From assembly GCF_000633255.1 (NCBI RefSeq), contig NZ_AYMJ01000020.1:62001-126000 (forward strand): a stretch of 64,000 nucleotides of DNA, written 5' to 3'. Made by a program: the position numbers and the translations under genes. Under the pieces are notes generated by a model. That model worked only from the letters and a program-made list of their open reading frames with translations. It had not been told where the DNA came from and did not search any database. Shown piece after piece: positions 52,070 to 60,880 of this stretch (positions are counted from its first letter, which is position 1; each line of letters begins with the position of its first letter). This stretch comes from Pseudomonas sp. H1h (GTDB lineage Bacteria > Pseudomonadota > Gammaproteobacteria > Pseudomonadales > Pseudomonadaceae).

Positions 52070-52204
52070 GGACGGCGTCGTTCGTGAAACCTGCGCCCTA
52101 ATCTGGCGCATTCGAGCGCACCGTCACACGCGGCTCGTTCCTTCATGGTGCACCCCACCAACACGCAACCGCTCTAAACCGACATTTTCCTGCCCGATCC
52201 CGAC

Positions 52205-52221
52205 CGGGCACAGCCCTTGCA
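52205..52221 (+). promoter_or_regulatory. Sigma-54 promoter of the urea transporter operon
   Basis: CGGGCACAGCCCTTGCA fits the -24/-12 consensus TGGCAC-N5-TTGC with the invariant GG (52207-52208) and GC (52219-52220) ten bases apart. Transcription should begin near 52232, about 54 bases before urtA. This predicts NtrC-activated, nitrogen-limited expression. Upstream GGTGC/GCACC half sites occur near 52121-52155 but no well-formed NtrC palindrome was recognised. Confidence 0.75.
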
Positions 52222-52285
52222 AAACACACCTTCAGTCGTCCGCATCTGCCAACCAGAAAAATTAAACGTTCATGGAGATCGCACA

Positions 52286-53551
52286 ATGAAGCGTCGCAGT
52301 TTGATCAAGGCTTTCACACTCACGGCAAGCATTGCCGCGATGGGCATGACCTGGACTGTCCAGGCTGCCGAGACCATCAAGGTCGGGATTCTGCATTCGT
52401 TGTCCGGCACCATGGCGATCTCCGAAACGTCGCTCAAAGACATGGCGCTGATGACCATCGACGAGATCAACGCCAAGGGCGGGGTGAACGGCAAGATGCT
52501 CGAACCGGTGGTGGTCGACCCGGCGTCGAACTGGCCGTTGTTCGCGGAAAAGGGCCGGCAGTTGCTGACCCAGGACAAGGTCGCGGTCGTGTTCGGCTGC
52601 TGGACCTCGGTGTCACGCAAATCGGTACTGCCGGTGTTCGAAGAACTTAACGGCCTGCTGTTCTACCCGGTGCAATACGAAGGCGAAGAAATGTCGCCGA
52701 ACGTGTTCTACACCGGCGCCGCACCGAACCAGCAAGCGATCCCGGCGGTTGAATACCTGATGAGCGAGGAAGGCGGCAGCGCCAAGCGCTTCTTCCTGCT
52801 CGGCACCGACTACGTCTACCCGCGCACCACCAACAAGATCCTGCGCTCGTTCCTGCACTCCAAAGGCGTGGCCGACAAGGACATCGAAGAGGTCTACACC
52901 CCGTTCGGTCACAGCGACTACCAAACCATCGTCGCCAACATCAAGAAATTCTCCGCTGGCGGCAAGACTGCGGTCATCTCCACGGTCAACGGCGACTCCA
53001 ACGTGCCGTTCTACAAAGAGCTGGCCAACCAGGGCCTGAAGGCAACCGATGTTCCGGTAGTGGCGTTCTCGGTAGGCGAAGAAGAACTGCGCGGCATCGA
53101 CACCAAACCGCTGGTGGGCAACCTCGCGGCGTGGAACTACTTCGAGTCGGTCGAGAACCCGGTGAACAAGAAGTTCGTTGCTGACTGGAAGGCCTACGCG
53201 AAAAAACACAACCTGCCGGGCGCCGACAAAGCCGTGACCAACGACCCGATGGAAGCTACTTACGTCGGCATCCACATGTGGGCGCAGGCGGTCGAAAAAG
53301 CCAAGTCCACCGACGTCGACAAGGTCCGCGAAGCGCTCGCCGGCCAGACCTTCGCCGCGCCGTCGGGCTACACCCTGACCATGGACAAGACCAACCACCA
53401 CCTGCACAAGCCGGTGATGATCGGCGAGATCCAGGGCGACGGTCAGTTCAACGTGGTGTGGCAGACCGAAGGCCCGATCCGCGCGCAACCGTGGAGTCCG
53501 TTTATCGATGGCAACGACAAGAAGCCCGATTATGCGGTGAAGAGCAACTGA
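52286..53551 (+). CDS. urtA: Urea ABC transporter substrate-binding protein
   Basis: The 421-residue product starts at ATG 52286 with GGAGATC upstream. The N-terminus KRRSLIKAFTLTASIAAM is a signal peptide with a twin-arginine-like motif. The mature part is a branched-chain amino-acid-type binding protein with UrtA landmarks: IKVGILHSLSGTMAISETSL, GLLFYPVQYEGEE and the C-terminal MDKTNHHLHKPVMIGEI. It captures urea in the periplasm. It heads the urt operon. Confidence 0.96.
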   Translation: MKRRSLIKAFTLTASIAAMGMTWTVQAAETIKVGILHSLSGTMAISETSLKDMALMTIDEINAKGGVNGKMLEPVVVDPASNWPLFAEKGRQLLTQDKVAVVFGCWTSVSRKSVLPVFEELNGLLFYPVQYEGEEMSPNVFYTGAAPNQQAIPAVEYLMSEEGGSAKRFFLLGTDYVYPRTTNKILRSFLHSKGVADKDIEEVYTPFGHSDYQTIVANIKKFSAGGKTAVISTVNGDSNVPFYKELANQGLKATDVPVVAFSVGEEELRGIDTKPLVGNLAAWNYFESVENPVNKKFVADWKAYAKKHNLPGADKAVTNDPMEATYVGIHMWAQAVEKAKSTDVDKVREALAGQTFAAPSGYTLTMDKTNHHLHKPVMIGEIQGDGQFNVVWQTEGPIRAQPWSPFIDGNDKKPDYAVKSN

Positions 53552-53601
53552 GTCATTGGGTGTCAGCCTTGCGCTTGGCGTGAGGCCGGCACAGTCCCCC
53601 T

Positions 53602-53690
53602 GTGGGAGCGGGCTTGCTCGCGAAAGCGGTGTGTCAGACGACTGACGTGTTGAACGTGAGTCCGCTTTCACGAGCGAGCCCGCTCCCACC
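53602..53690. repeat. REPIN between urtA and urtB
   Basis: Inverted REP pair of the GTGGGAGCGGGCTTGCTCGC variant; the right arm is slightly diverged (TTTCACGAGCGAGCCCGCTC). Confidence 0.85.
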
Positions 53691-53715
53691 CATAGTCCGC
53701 GCAAGGCGACTCTTT

Positions 53716-55218
53716 ATGCCGACTACCCTTTACCGTTTCATTCTTGCCATCGCACTGTTGTTGCCGATGACCGCCTTTGCCGGCGAAGCCGAAGACTTCG
53801 TCGCCGCCAACCCCGTGCAGCAAGCGAAACTGCTGGAAGCCTGGGCTGCGCAACCCGATCCGGCCCGCATCGCGCTGATCAACGCCCTGCAACAAGGCGA
53901 ATTGACCATCGACGGCCAAGCCAAAACCCTGCGCCTGAACAATCGCCTGCGGGGTCTGATCGACACCGCACTGGCCAGCCACCAATTGCTCGCCGCCGAC
54001 GCCAAAACCCGTCTGAGCGCTGCGCAGCAATTGCAGAAAAGCGCCAAACCCGCGCAGCTGAAATTCCTCGACCAGCAACTGGCTGGCGAAAAAGACGAAA
54101 GCGTCCACGCCGCCCTGAGCCTGGCCCTGGCCAACCTGCAACTGGTGGATGCCGACTCGGCGGTGCGTCTGGCCGCCGTGCGCCTGCTCGGTGAAACCGG
54201 CGACCCACTGGCCCGCACTCGCCTCGAAGGCTTGCTCGAACCCGGCGTCGAAAGCGATACCGGCGTGCGCACCGCCGCCGAAACCAGCCTCGCTCAGGTC
54301 AAGCGCAAACTGCTGATCGGTGAAGTGTTGGGCCAGGCGTTCAGCGGCATGTCCCTCGGTTCGATTCTGCTGCTCGCGGCACTCGGGCTGGCGATCACCT
54401 TCGGTCTGCTGGGCGTGATCAACATGGCTCACGGCGAGATGTTGATGCTCGGTGCCTACTCGACCTACGTGGTGCAGTTGATGTTCCAGCGCTACGCCCC
54501 GCAAGCCATCGAGTTTTATCCGTTGATCGCGCTGCCGGTGGCGTTCCTGGTCACGGCGGCAATCGGCATGGCGCTGGAGCGCTCGGTGATTCGTCACCTC
54601 TACGGCCGGCCTCTGGAAACCTTGCTCGCCACCTGGGGCATCAGCCTGATGCTGATCCAGTTGGTGCGCCTGCTGTTCGGTGCGCAGAACGTTGAAGTGG
54701 CAAATCCGGCCTGGCTGTCCGGCGGCATTCAAGTGCTGCCGAATCTGGTGCTGCCGTACAACCGCATCGTGATCATCGCCTTCGCCTTGTTCGTGGTGGT
54801 GCTGACCTGGCTGCTGCTGAACAAGACCCGCCTGGGCCTCAACGTGCGTGCGGTCACGCAGAACCGCAACATGGCCGCCTGCTGCGGCGTGCCCACCGGA
54901 CGCGTCGACATGCTCGCCTTCGGCCTCGGCTCGGGCATCGCCGGCCTCGGTGGCGTGGCGCTGAGCCAGATCGGCAACGTCGGCCCGGACCTCGGCCAGA
55001 GCTACATCATCGATTCATTCCTGGTGGTGGTGCTGGGCGGTGTCGGGCAACTGGCCGGCAGCGTGCTCGCGGCGTTCGGTCTGGGCATCGCGAACAAGAT
55101 TCTTGAGCCGCAGATCGGTGCGGTACTGGGCAAAATCCTGATCCTCGCGTTGATCATTCTGTTTATCCAGAAACGTCCGCAAGGCCTCTTCGCACTGAAA
55201 GGACGGGTGATCGACTGA
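53716..55218 (+). CDS. urtB: Urea ABC transporter permease UrtB
   Basis: The 500-residue product starts at ATG 53716. A signal-like N-terminus (1-20) and a helical soluble region of about 190 residues precede the LivH-type permease part (from about 205), with landmarks ALGLAITFGLLGVINMAHGE and the EAA-like loop in FGLGSGIAGLGGVALSQIG. The long N-terminal region is typical of proteobacterial UrtB. It overlaps urtC by one base (TGATG). Confidence 0.96.
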   Translation: MPTTLYRFILAIALLLPMTAFAGEAEDFVAANPVQQAKLLEAWAAQPDPARIALINALQQGELTIDGQAKTLRLNNRLRGLIDTALASHQLLAADAKTRLSAAQQLQKSAKPAQLKFLDQQLAGEKDESVHAALSLALANLQLVDADSAVRLAAVRLLGETGDPLARTRLEGLLEPGVESDTGVRTAAETSLAQVKRKLLIGEVLGQAFSGMSLGSILLLAALGLAITFGLLGVINMAHGEMLMLGAYSTYVVQLMFQRYAPQAIEFYPLIALPVAFLVTAAIGMALERSVIRHLYGRPLETLLATWGISLMLIQLVRLLFGAQNVEVANPAWLSGGIQVLPNLVLPYNRIVIIAFALFVVVLTWLLLNKTRLGLNVRAVTQNRNMAACCGVPTGRVDMLAFGLGSGIAGLGGVALSQIGNVGPDLGQSYIIDSFLVVVLGGVGQLAGSVLAAFGLGIANKILEPQIGAVLGKILILALIILFIQKRPQGLFALKGRVID

Positions 55219-56297
55219 TGAACCAGCCTCTATTAGTCACCGCCACACAGAAGGCCGGGCCGAAAGTCACGATCGCAGTCGGGGCGCTGATCCTCGCACT
55301 GCTGATCGCCCTGCCGCTGCTGTCATTGTTGGCGCCGGACAGCGCGCTGCACGTCTCGGCGTACACCCTGACGCTGGTCGGCAAAATCCTCTGTTACGCC
55401 ATCGTCGCCCTGGCGCTCGATCTGGTCTGGGGTTACGCCGGGTTGCTGTCGTTGGGCCACGGCTTGTTCTTCGCCCTCGGCGGCTATGCGATGGGCATGT
55501 ACCTGATGCGTCAGGCGGCTGGCGACGGCCTGCCGGCGTTCATGACGTTTCTGTCGTGGAGCGAATTGCCGTGGTACTGGAGCGGCACCAGCAGTTTCAT
55601 CTGGTCGATGTGTCTGGTGGTATTGGCGCCGGGGCTACTCGCGTTGGTGTTCGGCTTCTTCGCCTTCCGCTCGCGGATCAAGGGCGTGTATTTCTCGATC
55701 ATGACCCAGGCCCTGACCTTCGCCGGCATGCTCCTGTTTTTCCGCAACGAGACCGGGTTCGGCGGCAACAACGGCTTCACCAATTTCCGCACGATTCTGG
55801 GGTTCGGCATCACCGAGCCGGGCACCCGCGCGGTGCTGTTTCTGGCCACGGTGTTGCTGCTGGTGGCGAGCCTGTTCATCGGCTGGCGTCTGGCGCAGAG
55901 CAAGTTCGGCCGGGTGCTGACCGCGCTGCGCGATGCGGAAAACCGCCTGATGTTCTGCGGCTACGACCCGCGCGGTTTCAAGTTGTTCGTCTGGGTTCTG
56001 AGCGCAGTGTTGTGCGGTCTGGCCGGGGCGTTGTACGTGCCGCAGGTAGGGATCATCAACCCCAGCGAAATGTCGCCGACCAACTCCATCGAAGCCGCCG
56101 TGTGGGTCGCCCTCGGCGGGCGCGGGACGTTGATCGGCCCGCTGCTCGGCGCTGGCGTGGTCAACGGCATGAAGAGCTGGTTCACCGTGGCCTTCCCCGA
56201 ATACTGGCTGTTCTTCCTCGGTGCACTGTTCATCGTCGTGACGTTGTACCTGCCCAAAGGTGTGATCGGCCTGCTGAAGAAACGAGGTGAGCAATGA
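55218..56297 (+). CDS. urtC: Urea ABC transporter permease UrtC
   Basis: The 359-residue LivM-type permease has about nine helices. Landmarks are LVWGYAGLLSLGHGLFFALG near the N-terminus, RNETGFGGNNGFTNFRTILG typical of UrtC, and VALGGRGTLIGPLLGAGVVN near the end. It pairs with UrtB to form the channel and overlaps urtD by 4 bases. Confidence 0.96.
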   Translation: MNQPLLVTATQKAGPKVTIAVGALILALLIALPLLSLLAPDSALHVSAYTLTLVGKILCYAIVALALDLVWGYAGLLSLGHGLFFALGGYAMGMYLMRQAAGDGLPAFMTFLSWSELPWYWSGTSSFIWSMCLVVLAPGLLALVFGFFAFRSRIKGVYFSIMTQALTFAGMLLFFRNETGFGGNNGFTNFRTILGFGITEPGTRAVLFLATVLLLVASLFIGWRLAQSKFGRVLTALRDAENRLMFCGYDPRGFKLFVWVLSAVLCGLAGALYVPQVGIINPSEMSPTNSIEAAVWVALGGRGTLIGPLLGAGVVNGMKSWFTVAFPEYWLFFLGALFIVVTLYLPKGVIGLLKKRGEQ

Positions 56298-57166
56298 GAG
56301 TGACAGCGAGCGCTGAATTCATGCTGGAACCGGCGTTTTTTCCGCCGCTTGAACCGAACAAGGACGCCGGCACCAGCCGCGATGCACTCGGTCTCGGCCA
56401 GCGCGTCGGCCCCGGGCTGAATACCCGCCACGGCACAATCCTGACCCTGGAAGACATCAGCGTCAGCTTCGACGGCTTCAAGGCGCTGAACAATCTGAAC
56501 CTGTACATCGGCGTCGGCGAATTGCGCTGCATCATCGGTCCCAATGGCGCGGGTAAAACCACGCTGATGGACGTGATCACCGGCAAGACCCGGCCCAGTC
56601 ATGGCAAAGCGTGGTTCGGTGAAACACTCGACCTGACGCAGATGAGCGAAGTGCAGATCGCCCAGGCCGGCATTGGCCGCAAGTTTCAGAAGCCAACGGT
56701 GTTCGAAGCGTTGAGCGTGTTTGAAAACCTGGAACTGGCGCAAAAAACCGACAAATCGGTGTGGGCCAGTCTGCGTGCACGCCTGAGCGGCGAGCAGCGC
56801 GAGCGCATCAGCGAGGTGCTGGAGACCATTCGCCTCACCACATCGGTCAATCGCCCGGCAGGCCTGTTGTCCCACGGCCAGAAACAGTTTCTGGAGATCG
56901 GCATGCTGCTGATGCAAGACCCGCAGCTGTTGTTGCTCGACGAACCGGTGGCGGGCATGACCGATGCCGAAACCGAATTCACCGCCGAGCTGTTCAAGTC
57001 GCTGGCCGGCAAGCATTCGCTGATGGTGGTGGAGCACGACATGGGCTTTGTCGGCTCGATTGCCGACCATGTGACGGTGCTGCATCAGGGCAGCGTGCTG
57101 GCCGAAGGCTCGCTTGAGCAGGTGCAGGAAAACGAGCGGGTGATCGAGGTCTACCTCGGCCGCTGA
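56294..57166 (+). CDS. urtD: Urea ABC transporter ATP-binding protein UrtD
   Basis: The 290-residue LivG-type ATPase carries Walker A GPNGAGKTTLMD, signature LSHGQKQFLEIGMLL, Walker B LLLLDEPVAGMTD and H-loop VVEHDMGFV. An N-terminal extension of about 45 residues before the ATPase core is common in UrtD. A REPIN separates it from urtE. Confidence 0.96.
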   Translation: MRVTASAEFMLEPAFFPPLEPNKDAGTSRDALGLGQRVGPGLNTRHGTILTLEDISVSFDGFKALNNLNLYIGVGELRCIIGPNGAGKTTLMDVITGKTRPSHGKAWFGETLDLTQMSEVQIAQAGIGRKFQKPTVFEALSVFENLELAQKTDKSVWASLRARLSGEQRERISEVLETIRLTTSVNRPAGLLSHGQKQFLEIGMLLMQDPQLLLLDEPVAGMTDAETEFTAELFKSLAGKHSLMVVEHDMGFVGSIADHVTVLHQGSVLAEGSLEQVQENERVIEVYLGR

Positions 57167-57186
57167 GGTTTGCGAATACAAAACCT

Positions 57187-57276
57187 GTGGGAGCGAGCCT
57201 GCTCGCGAAAGCGGTGCATCAGGCGATGAACATGCTGAATGTCACACCGCATTCGCGAGCAGGCTCGCTCCCACAG
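57187..57276. repeat. REPIN between urtD and urtE
   Basis: Inverted REP pair GTGGGAGCGAGCCTGCTCGC ... complement ending GCTCGCTCCCAC, about 45 bases apart, fully inside the operon gap. Confidence 0.9.
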
Positions 57277-57306
57277 GGTTCTGTGTGCAACAGGGAGAAT
57301 TTGAGA

Positions 57307-58005
57307 ATGCTGCAAGTCGACAAACTGCACCAGTACTACGGCGGAAGCCACATCCTGCGTGGCCTGAGCTTTGACGTGAAGGTCGGCGAGGTCACCTGCC
57401 TGCTCGGGCGCAACGGCGTGGGCAAGACCACCCTGCTCAAGTGCCTGATGGGCCTGCTGCCGTCCAGGGAAGGTGGGGTGAATTGGGAAGGCAAAGCGAT
57501 CACCACGCTCAAGCCGCACCAGCGTGTGCACGCCGGGATCGCCTATGTGCCACAGGGCCGGGAAATCTTCGGCCGGCTGACGGTGGAAGAGAATCTGCTG
57601 ATGGGCCTGTCACGGTTTCCCGGCAGCGAAGCGAAAGAAGTACCAAGTTTCATCTACGAACTGTTCCCGGTGCTGCTACAAATGAAGCAGCGGCGCGGTG
57701 GCGACCTGTCCGGCGGCCAGCAACAGCAACTGGCGATCGGTCGCGCACTGGCCAGTCGCCCGCGTTTGCTGATCCTCGACGAACCCACCGAAGGCATTCA
57801 GCCGTCGGTGATCAAGGAGATCGGCGCGGTAATCAAGACACTCGCGGCCCGTGGCGACATGGCGATTTTGCTGGTGGAGCAGTTCTACGATTTCGCCGCG
57901 GAGCTGGCCGATCAGTACCTGGTGATGTCCCGGGGCGAGATCGTGCAGCAGGGTCGCGGTGAAAATATGGAGGCCGAGGGTGTACGAGGTCTGGTAACGA
58001 TTTAA
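57307..58005 (+). CDS. urtE: Urea ABC transporter ATP-binding protein UrtE
   Basis: The 232-residue LivF-type ATPase from ATG 57307 (upstream frame is the REPIN) has Walker A GRNGVGKTTLLK, signature LSGGQQQQLAIGRAL, Walker B LLILDEPTEGIQ and H-loop LVEQFYDFA. It completes the five-gene urea importer. ureD follows after 30 bases. Confidence 0.96.
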   Translation: MLQVDKLHQYYGGSHILRGLSFDVKVGEVTCLLGRNGVGKTTLLKCLMGLLPSREGGVNWEGKAITTLKPHQRVHAGIAYVPQGREIFGRLTVEENLLMGLSRFPGSEAKEVPSFIYELFPVLLQMKQRRGGDLSGGQQQQLAIGRALASRPRLLILDEPTEGIQPSVIKEIGAVIKTLAARGDMAILLVEQFYDFAAELADQYLVMSRGEIVQQGRGENMEAEGVRGLVTI

Positions 58006-58035
58006 TCTGTAGCTTCCTAACGATAATTACAAACC

Positions 58036-58875
58036 ATGAATCTAGCGCTTCCCACTGCCCTGTTTACCCCAAGCTGGCACGCCGAGCTGGAGCTGGCCTA
58101 CGCCCGCTTCGGCGACTGCACGCGCCCGGTTCAACGTCGCCACCTCGGCCCGCTGCGGGTGCAAAAGCACCTGTACGCCGAAGGCCCTGAGGTCTGCCAG
58201 CACATTATCGTCCACCCACCGGGCGGGATCGCCGGCGGTGACCGGCTGAACATCAGCGCCCGCGTCGAACCGCACGCCTGGGCGCAGATCACCAGCCCAG
58301 GCGCGGCCAAGTGGTATCGCGCGGCGGGGCCGGCGTATCAGCAACTCGATCTGAAAGTGGCGGCTGGCGCGACGCTCGAATGGCTGCCGCAGGAAACCAT
58401 CGTCTACAGCGCCGCCCAGGCGCAACTCACGACCTCGATCGAGCTTGAGGGCGATGCGCGGCTGTTCTACTGGGACGTGGTGGCGCTGGGTCGCCCGGCC
58501 AGTGGCGAGCGTTTCGACCTTGGGCATTTTCAGGCGCACCTGGATATTCGCCGCGACGGCCGCTTGCTCTGGCACGAGCGCCAGCGTATCAGCGGCAATG
58601 ACGGCCTGCTCGACTCGCCCATCGGCCTGGATGGCAATCCGGTGTTTGCGACGCTGCTGGTCACCGGAGAAATCGATGCCGAACTGCTGGAGCGTTGTCG
58701 ATCGCTGGGCCATGAGGTGCGCGGCGATCTGACCCAACTGCCAGGGTTGCTCGTCGCCCGCTGCCTGGCGAGCGAGGCGCTGCTGGCCCGCGCTTGGCTG
58801 ATCGACCTGTGGCGCCTGCTGCGCCCGGCCTTGCTCGGCCGCGAGGCCCAGCCACCCCGAATCTGGAACACCTGA
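58036..58875 (+). CDS. ureD: Urease accessory protein UreD
   Basis: The 279-residue chaperone binds apo-urease and, with UreF and UreG, assists nickel insertion and lysine carbamylation. The signature HIIVHPPGGIAGGDRLNI near residue 55, WLPQETIVYSAAQA and the C-terminal LRPALLGREAQPPRIWNT are visible. It is followed by a REPIN and ureA, as in other Pseudomonas. ureE, ureF and ureG are not in this window. Confidence 0.95.
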   Translation: MNLALPTALFTPSWHAELELAYARFGDCTRPVQRRHLGPLRVQKHLYAEGPEVCQHIIVHPPGGIAGGDRLNISARVEPHAWAQITSPGAAKWYRAAGPAYQQLDLKVAAGATLEWLPQETIVYSAAQAQLTTSIELEGDARLFYWDVVALGRPASGERFDLGHFQAHLDIRRDGRLLWHERQRISGNDGLLDSPIGLDGNPVFATLLVTGEIDAELLERCRSLGHEVRGDLTQLPGLLVARCLASEALLARAWLIDLWRLLRPALLGREAQPPRIWNT

Positions 58876-58888
58876 AATGCATTCCAAT

Positions 58889-58977
58889 GTGGGAGCGAGC
58901 CTGCTCGTGAAAGCGCTGTATCAGTCACCTCAAATATTGATTGGGCCGACGCCTTTGCGAGCAGGCTCGCTCCCACA
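58889..58977. repeat. REPIN between ureD and ureA
   Basis: Inverted REP pair GTGGGAGCGAGCCTGCTCGT ... complement ending GGCTCGCTCCCAC. Confidence 0.88.
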
Positions 58978-59032
58978 GAGATCTGTGCCAACAGTCCCGA
59001 CTCTTTTCAATCTGCCCTGATGGATACCCACA

Positions 59033-59335
59033 ATGGACCTGACCCCACGCGAAAAAGACAAGTTGCTGATATTCACCGCCGGCCTCGTCGCCGAGCGCCG
59101 CCTGGCGCGCGGTGTGAAACTCAATTACCCGGAAGCCATGGCCTTCATCTCTGCAGCGCTGCTTGAAGGCGCACGGGATGGCCAGACCGTGGCCGAACTG
59201 ATGCACTACGGCACTACCCTGCTGAGCCGCGAGCAGGTGATGGAAGGCATCCCGGAAATGATCCCGGAGATCCAGGTCGAAGCAACGTTCCCCGACGGCA
59301 CCAAACTGGTCACCGTCCACCAGCCCATCGTCTGA
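59033..59335 (+). CDS. ureA: Urease gamma subunit
   Basis: The 100-residue product is the standard length for UreA and shows MDLTPREKDKLLIFTAGLVA at the N-terminus and EVQATF-type strand and VTVHQPIV at the end. Together with UreB and UreC it forms the urease trimer of heterotrimers. The first GNAT gene begins 9 bases downstream. Confidence 0.97.
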   Translation: MDLTPREKDKLLIFTAGLVAERRLARGVKLNYPEAMAFISAALLEGARDGQTVAELMHYGTTLLSREQVMEGIPEMIPEIQVEATFPDGTKLVTVHQPIV

Positions 59336-59344
59336 GGCCGCGCC

Positions 59345-59878
59345 ATGACCTACACCCTGCGCGATGCCCTGCACGCCGACCTGCCGGCGATCCGCGACAT
59401 CTACAACGACGCGGTACTCAACACCACCGCGATCTGGAACGAATCGGCGGTCGACCTCGGCAACCGCCAGGCCTGGTTCAGCGCCCGTCAGGCCCAGGCC
59501 TACCCGATTCTGGTGATCGTCGACACCGCCAACTGCGTGCTCGGCTACGCTTCGTTTGGCGACTGGCGACCGTTCGACGGGTTCCGCCATACCGTCGAGC
59601 ACTCGGTCTACGTGCGCAGCGACCAGCGCGGCAATGGCCTTGGTCCGAAATTGATGAGCGCACTGATCGAACGGGCGAAAGCCTGCGACAAGCACGTGAT
59701 GGTCGCCGCAATCGAGAGTGGCAACGCCGCTTCCATTCGTCTGCATGAGCGCGCCGGTTTCAGCGTCACCGGGCAGATGCCGCAGGTCGGCACCAAGTTC
59801 GGCCGCTGGCTCGACCTGACGTTCATGCAACTGATCCTCAACCCTGGCGCGGAGCCGCCTGCAGCCAACAAGGAGTGA
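59345..59878 (+). CDS. GNAT acetyltransferase, phosphinothricin/methionine-sulfone type
   Basis: The 177-residue product belongs to the Pat/MddA group of GNAT enzymes: IRDIYNDAVLNTTAIWNE near the N-terminus, EHSVYVRSDQRGNGLGPKLM as the acetyl-CoA loop and IESGNAASIRLHERAGF. Members acetylate L-methionine sulfone or sulfoximine and phosphinothricin-like compounds. PA4866 occupies the same position in the PAO1 urease cluster. Confidence 0.92.
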   Translation: MTYTLRDALHADLPAIRDIYNDAVLNTTAIWNESAVDLGNRQAWFSARQAQAYPILVIVDTANCVLGYASFGDWRPFDGFRHTVEHSVYVRSDQRGNGLGPKLMSALIERAKACDKHVMVAAIESGNAASIRLHERAGFSVTGQMPQVGTKFGRWLDLTFMQLILNPGAEPPAANKE

Positions 59879-59883
59879 CACCG

Positions 59884-60420
59884 ATGAACGCCGCCCAACT
59901 GCGACGGGTCAATGCGGAAAGTTTTGCGCACTATCGTCAGGGCCTGATTGATCTGCTGCTCGACGCCGTAGGCTATGGCGCCAGCGTCGGTTTCATGGCC
60001 GACCTCGATGCCGCCCAGGCCCGCGCCTATTTCGATGATGTGCAGCAACAAGTGAACAAGGGCAGCGTGTTGCTCTGGGTGGTGGTCAAGGACGAACAGG
60101 TGCAGGCCAGTGTGCAACTGGGCCTGTGCCAGAAGGCCAATGGCCTCAATCGCGCCGAAGTGCAAAAACTGCTGGTGCGCGAACAGGCGCGCCGGCGCGG
60201 CCTGGGCCAGCAATTGATGAGTGCGCTGGAACTCGAGGCAGCCAAGCACAAGCGCGGCATGCTCTACCTCGACACCGAGGCCGGCTCCCCCGCCGAGGAT
60301 TTCTACAAGGCCCTGGGTTACACCCGAGCCGGCGAAATCCCCGACTACGCCTGCGACCCGCACGGCACCTATCGACCGACCGCCCTCTATTACAAGATTC
60401 TGCAAGGAGCCCGGCCATGA
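59884..60420 (+). CDS. Second GNAT acetyltransferase in the urease cluster
   Basis: The 178-residue product from ATG 59884 carries the GNAT acetyl-CoA loop VREQARRRGLGQQLMSALEL and the C-terminal EDFYKALGYTRAGEIPDYAC. Substrate unknown. It starts 5 bases after the previous GNAT stop and overlaps ureB by 4 bases (ATGA), so it is translated in the urease operon. The two GNATs are not close copies. PAO1 has only the first one here. Confidence 0.9.
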   Translation: MNAAQLRRVNAESFAHYRQGLIDLLLDAVGYGASVGFMADLDAAQARAYFDDVQQQVNKGSVLLWVVVKDEQVQASVQLGLCQKANGLNRAEVQKLLVREQARRRGLGQQLMSALELEAAKHKRGMLYLDTEAGSPAEDFYKALGYTRAGEIPDYACDPHGTYRPTALYYKILQGARP

Positions 60421-60722
60421 TTCCCGGCCAGTACCAGATCCAGCCCGGCGACATCGAACTGAATGTCGGCCGCCGCACCATCAGCCTGAAAGTCGCCAAC
60501 AGCGGCGACCGGCCGATCCAGGTCGGTTCGCACTATCACTTCTTCGAAACCAACGATGCGCTGACCTTTGATCGCGCCGCCAGCCGTGGCATGCGCCTGA
60601 ATATTCCGGCCGGAACCGCCGTGCGCTTCGAGCCGGGGCAGAGCCGCGAGGTCGAGCTGGTGGAGTACGCCGGGCATCGGCGGGTGTTCGGCTTTGCCGG
60701 GCGGGTCATGGGTGACCTTTAA
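60417..60722 (+). CDS. ureB: Urease beta subunit
   Basis: The 101-residue product starts at ATG 60417 (MIPGQYQIQPGDIELNVGR) inside the end of the second GNAT gene. The conserved GDRPIQVGSHYHFFETN and the C-terminal GHRRVFGFAGRVMG mark UreB. A longer frame upstream is only the shadow of the GNAT gene. Confidence 0.97.
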   Translation: MIPGQYQIQPGDIELNVGRRTISLKVANSGDRPIQVGSHYHFFETNDALTFDRAASRGMRLNIPAGTAVRFEPGQSREVELVEYAGHRRVFGFAGRVMGDL

Positions 60723-60746
60723 GTAATGCGGTGTCTGCTCTGGCCC

Positions 60747-60831
60747 CTTCGCGAGCAAGCCCGCCCCCACATTAAACCGAGTTCCTCCAGCGGGCATCCG
60801 ATCCCCTGTGGGAGCGAGCCCGCTCGCGAAA
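60747..60831. repeat. REPIN between ureB and ureC
   Basis: Inverted REP pair in the outward phase: CGCGAGCAAGCCCGCCCCCA at left and TGTGGGAGCGAGCCCGCTCG at right, about 38 bases apart. Confidence 0.85.
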
Positions 60832-60880
60832 GTGAGCGCAGCGAACGATCTCAAAACCAATTGAATTCCAAGGCGAACAC

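Noticed and set aside
52070..52204. NtrC binding sites upstream of the sigma-54 promoter
   Set aside because: GGTGC and GCACC half sites are present but none is arranged with the spacing of an NtrC palindrome.
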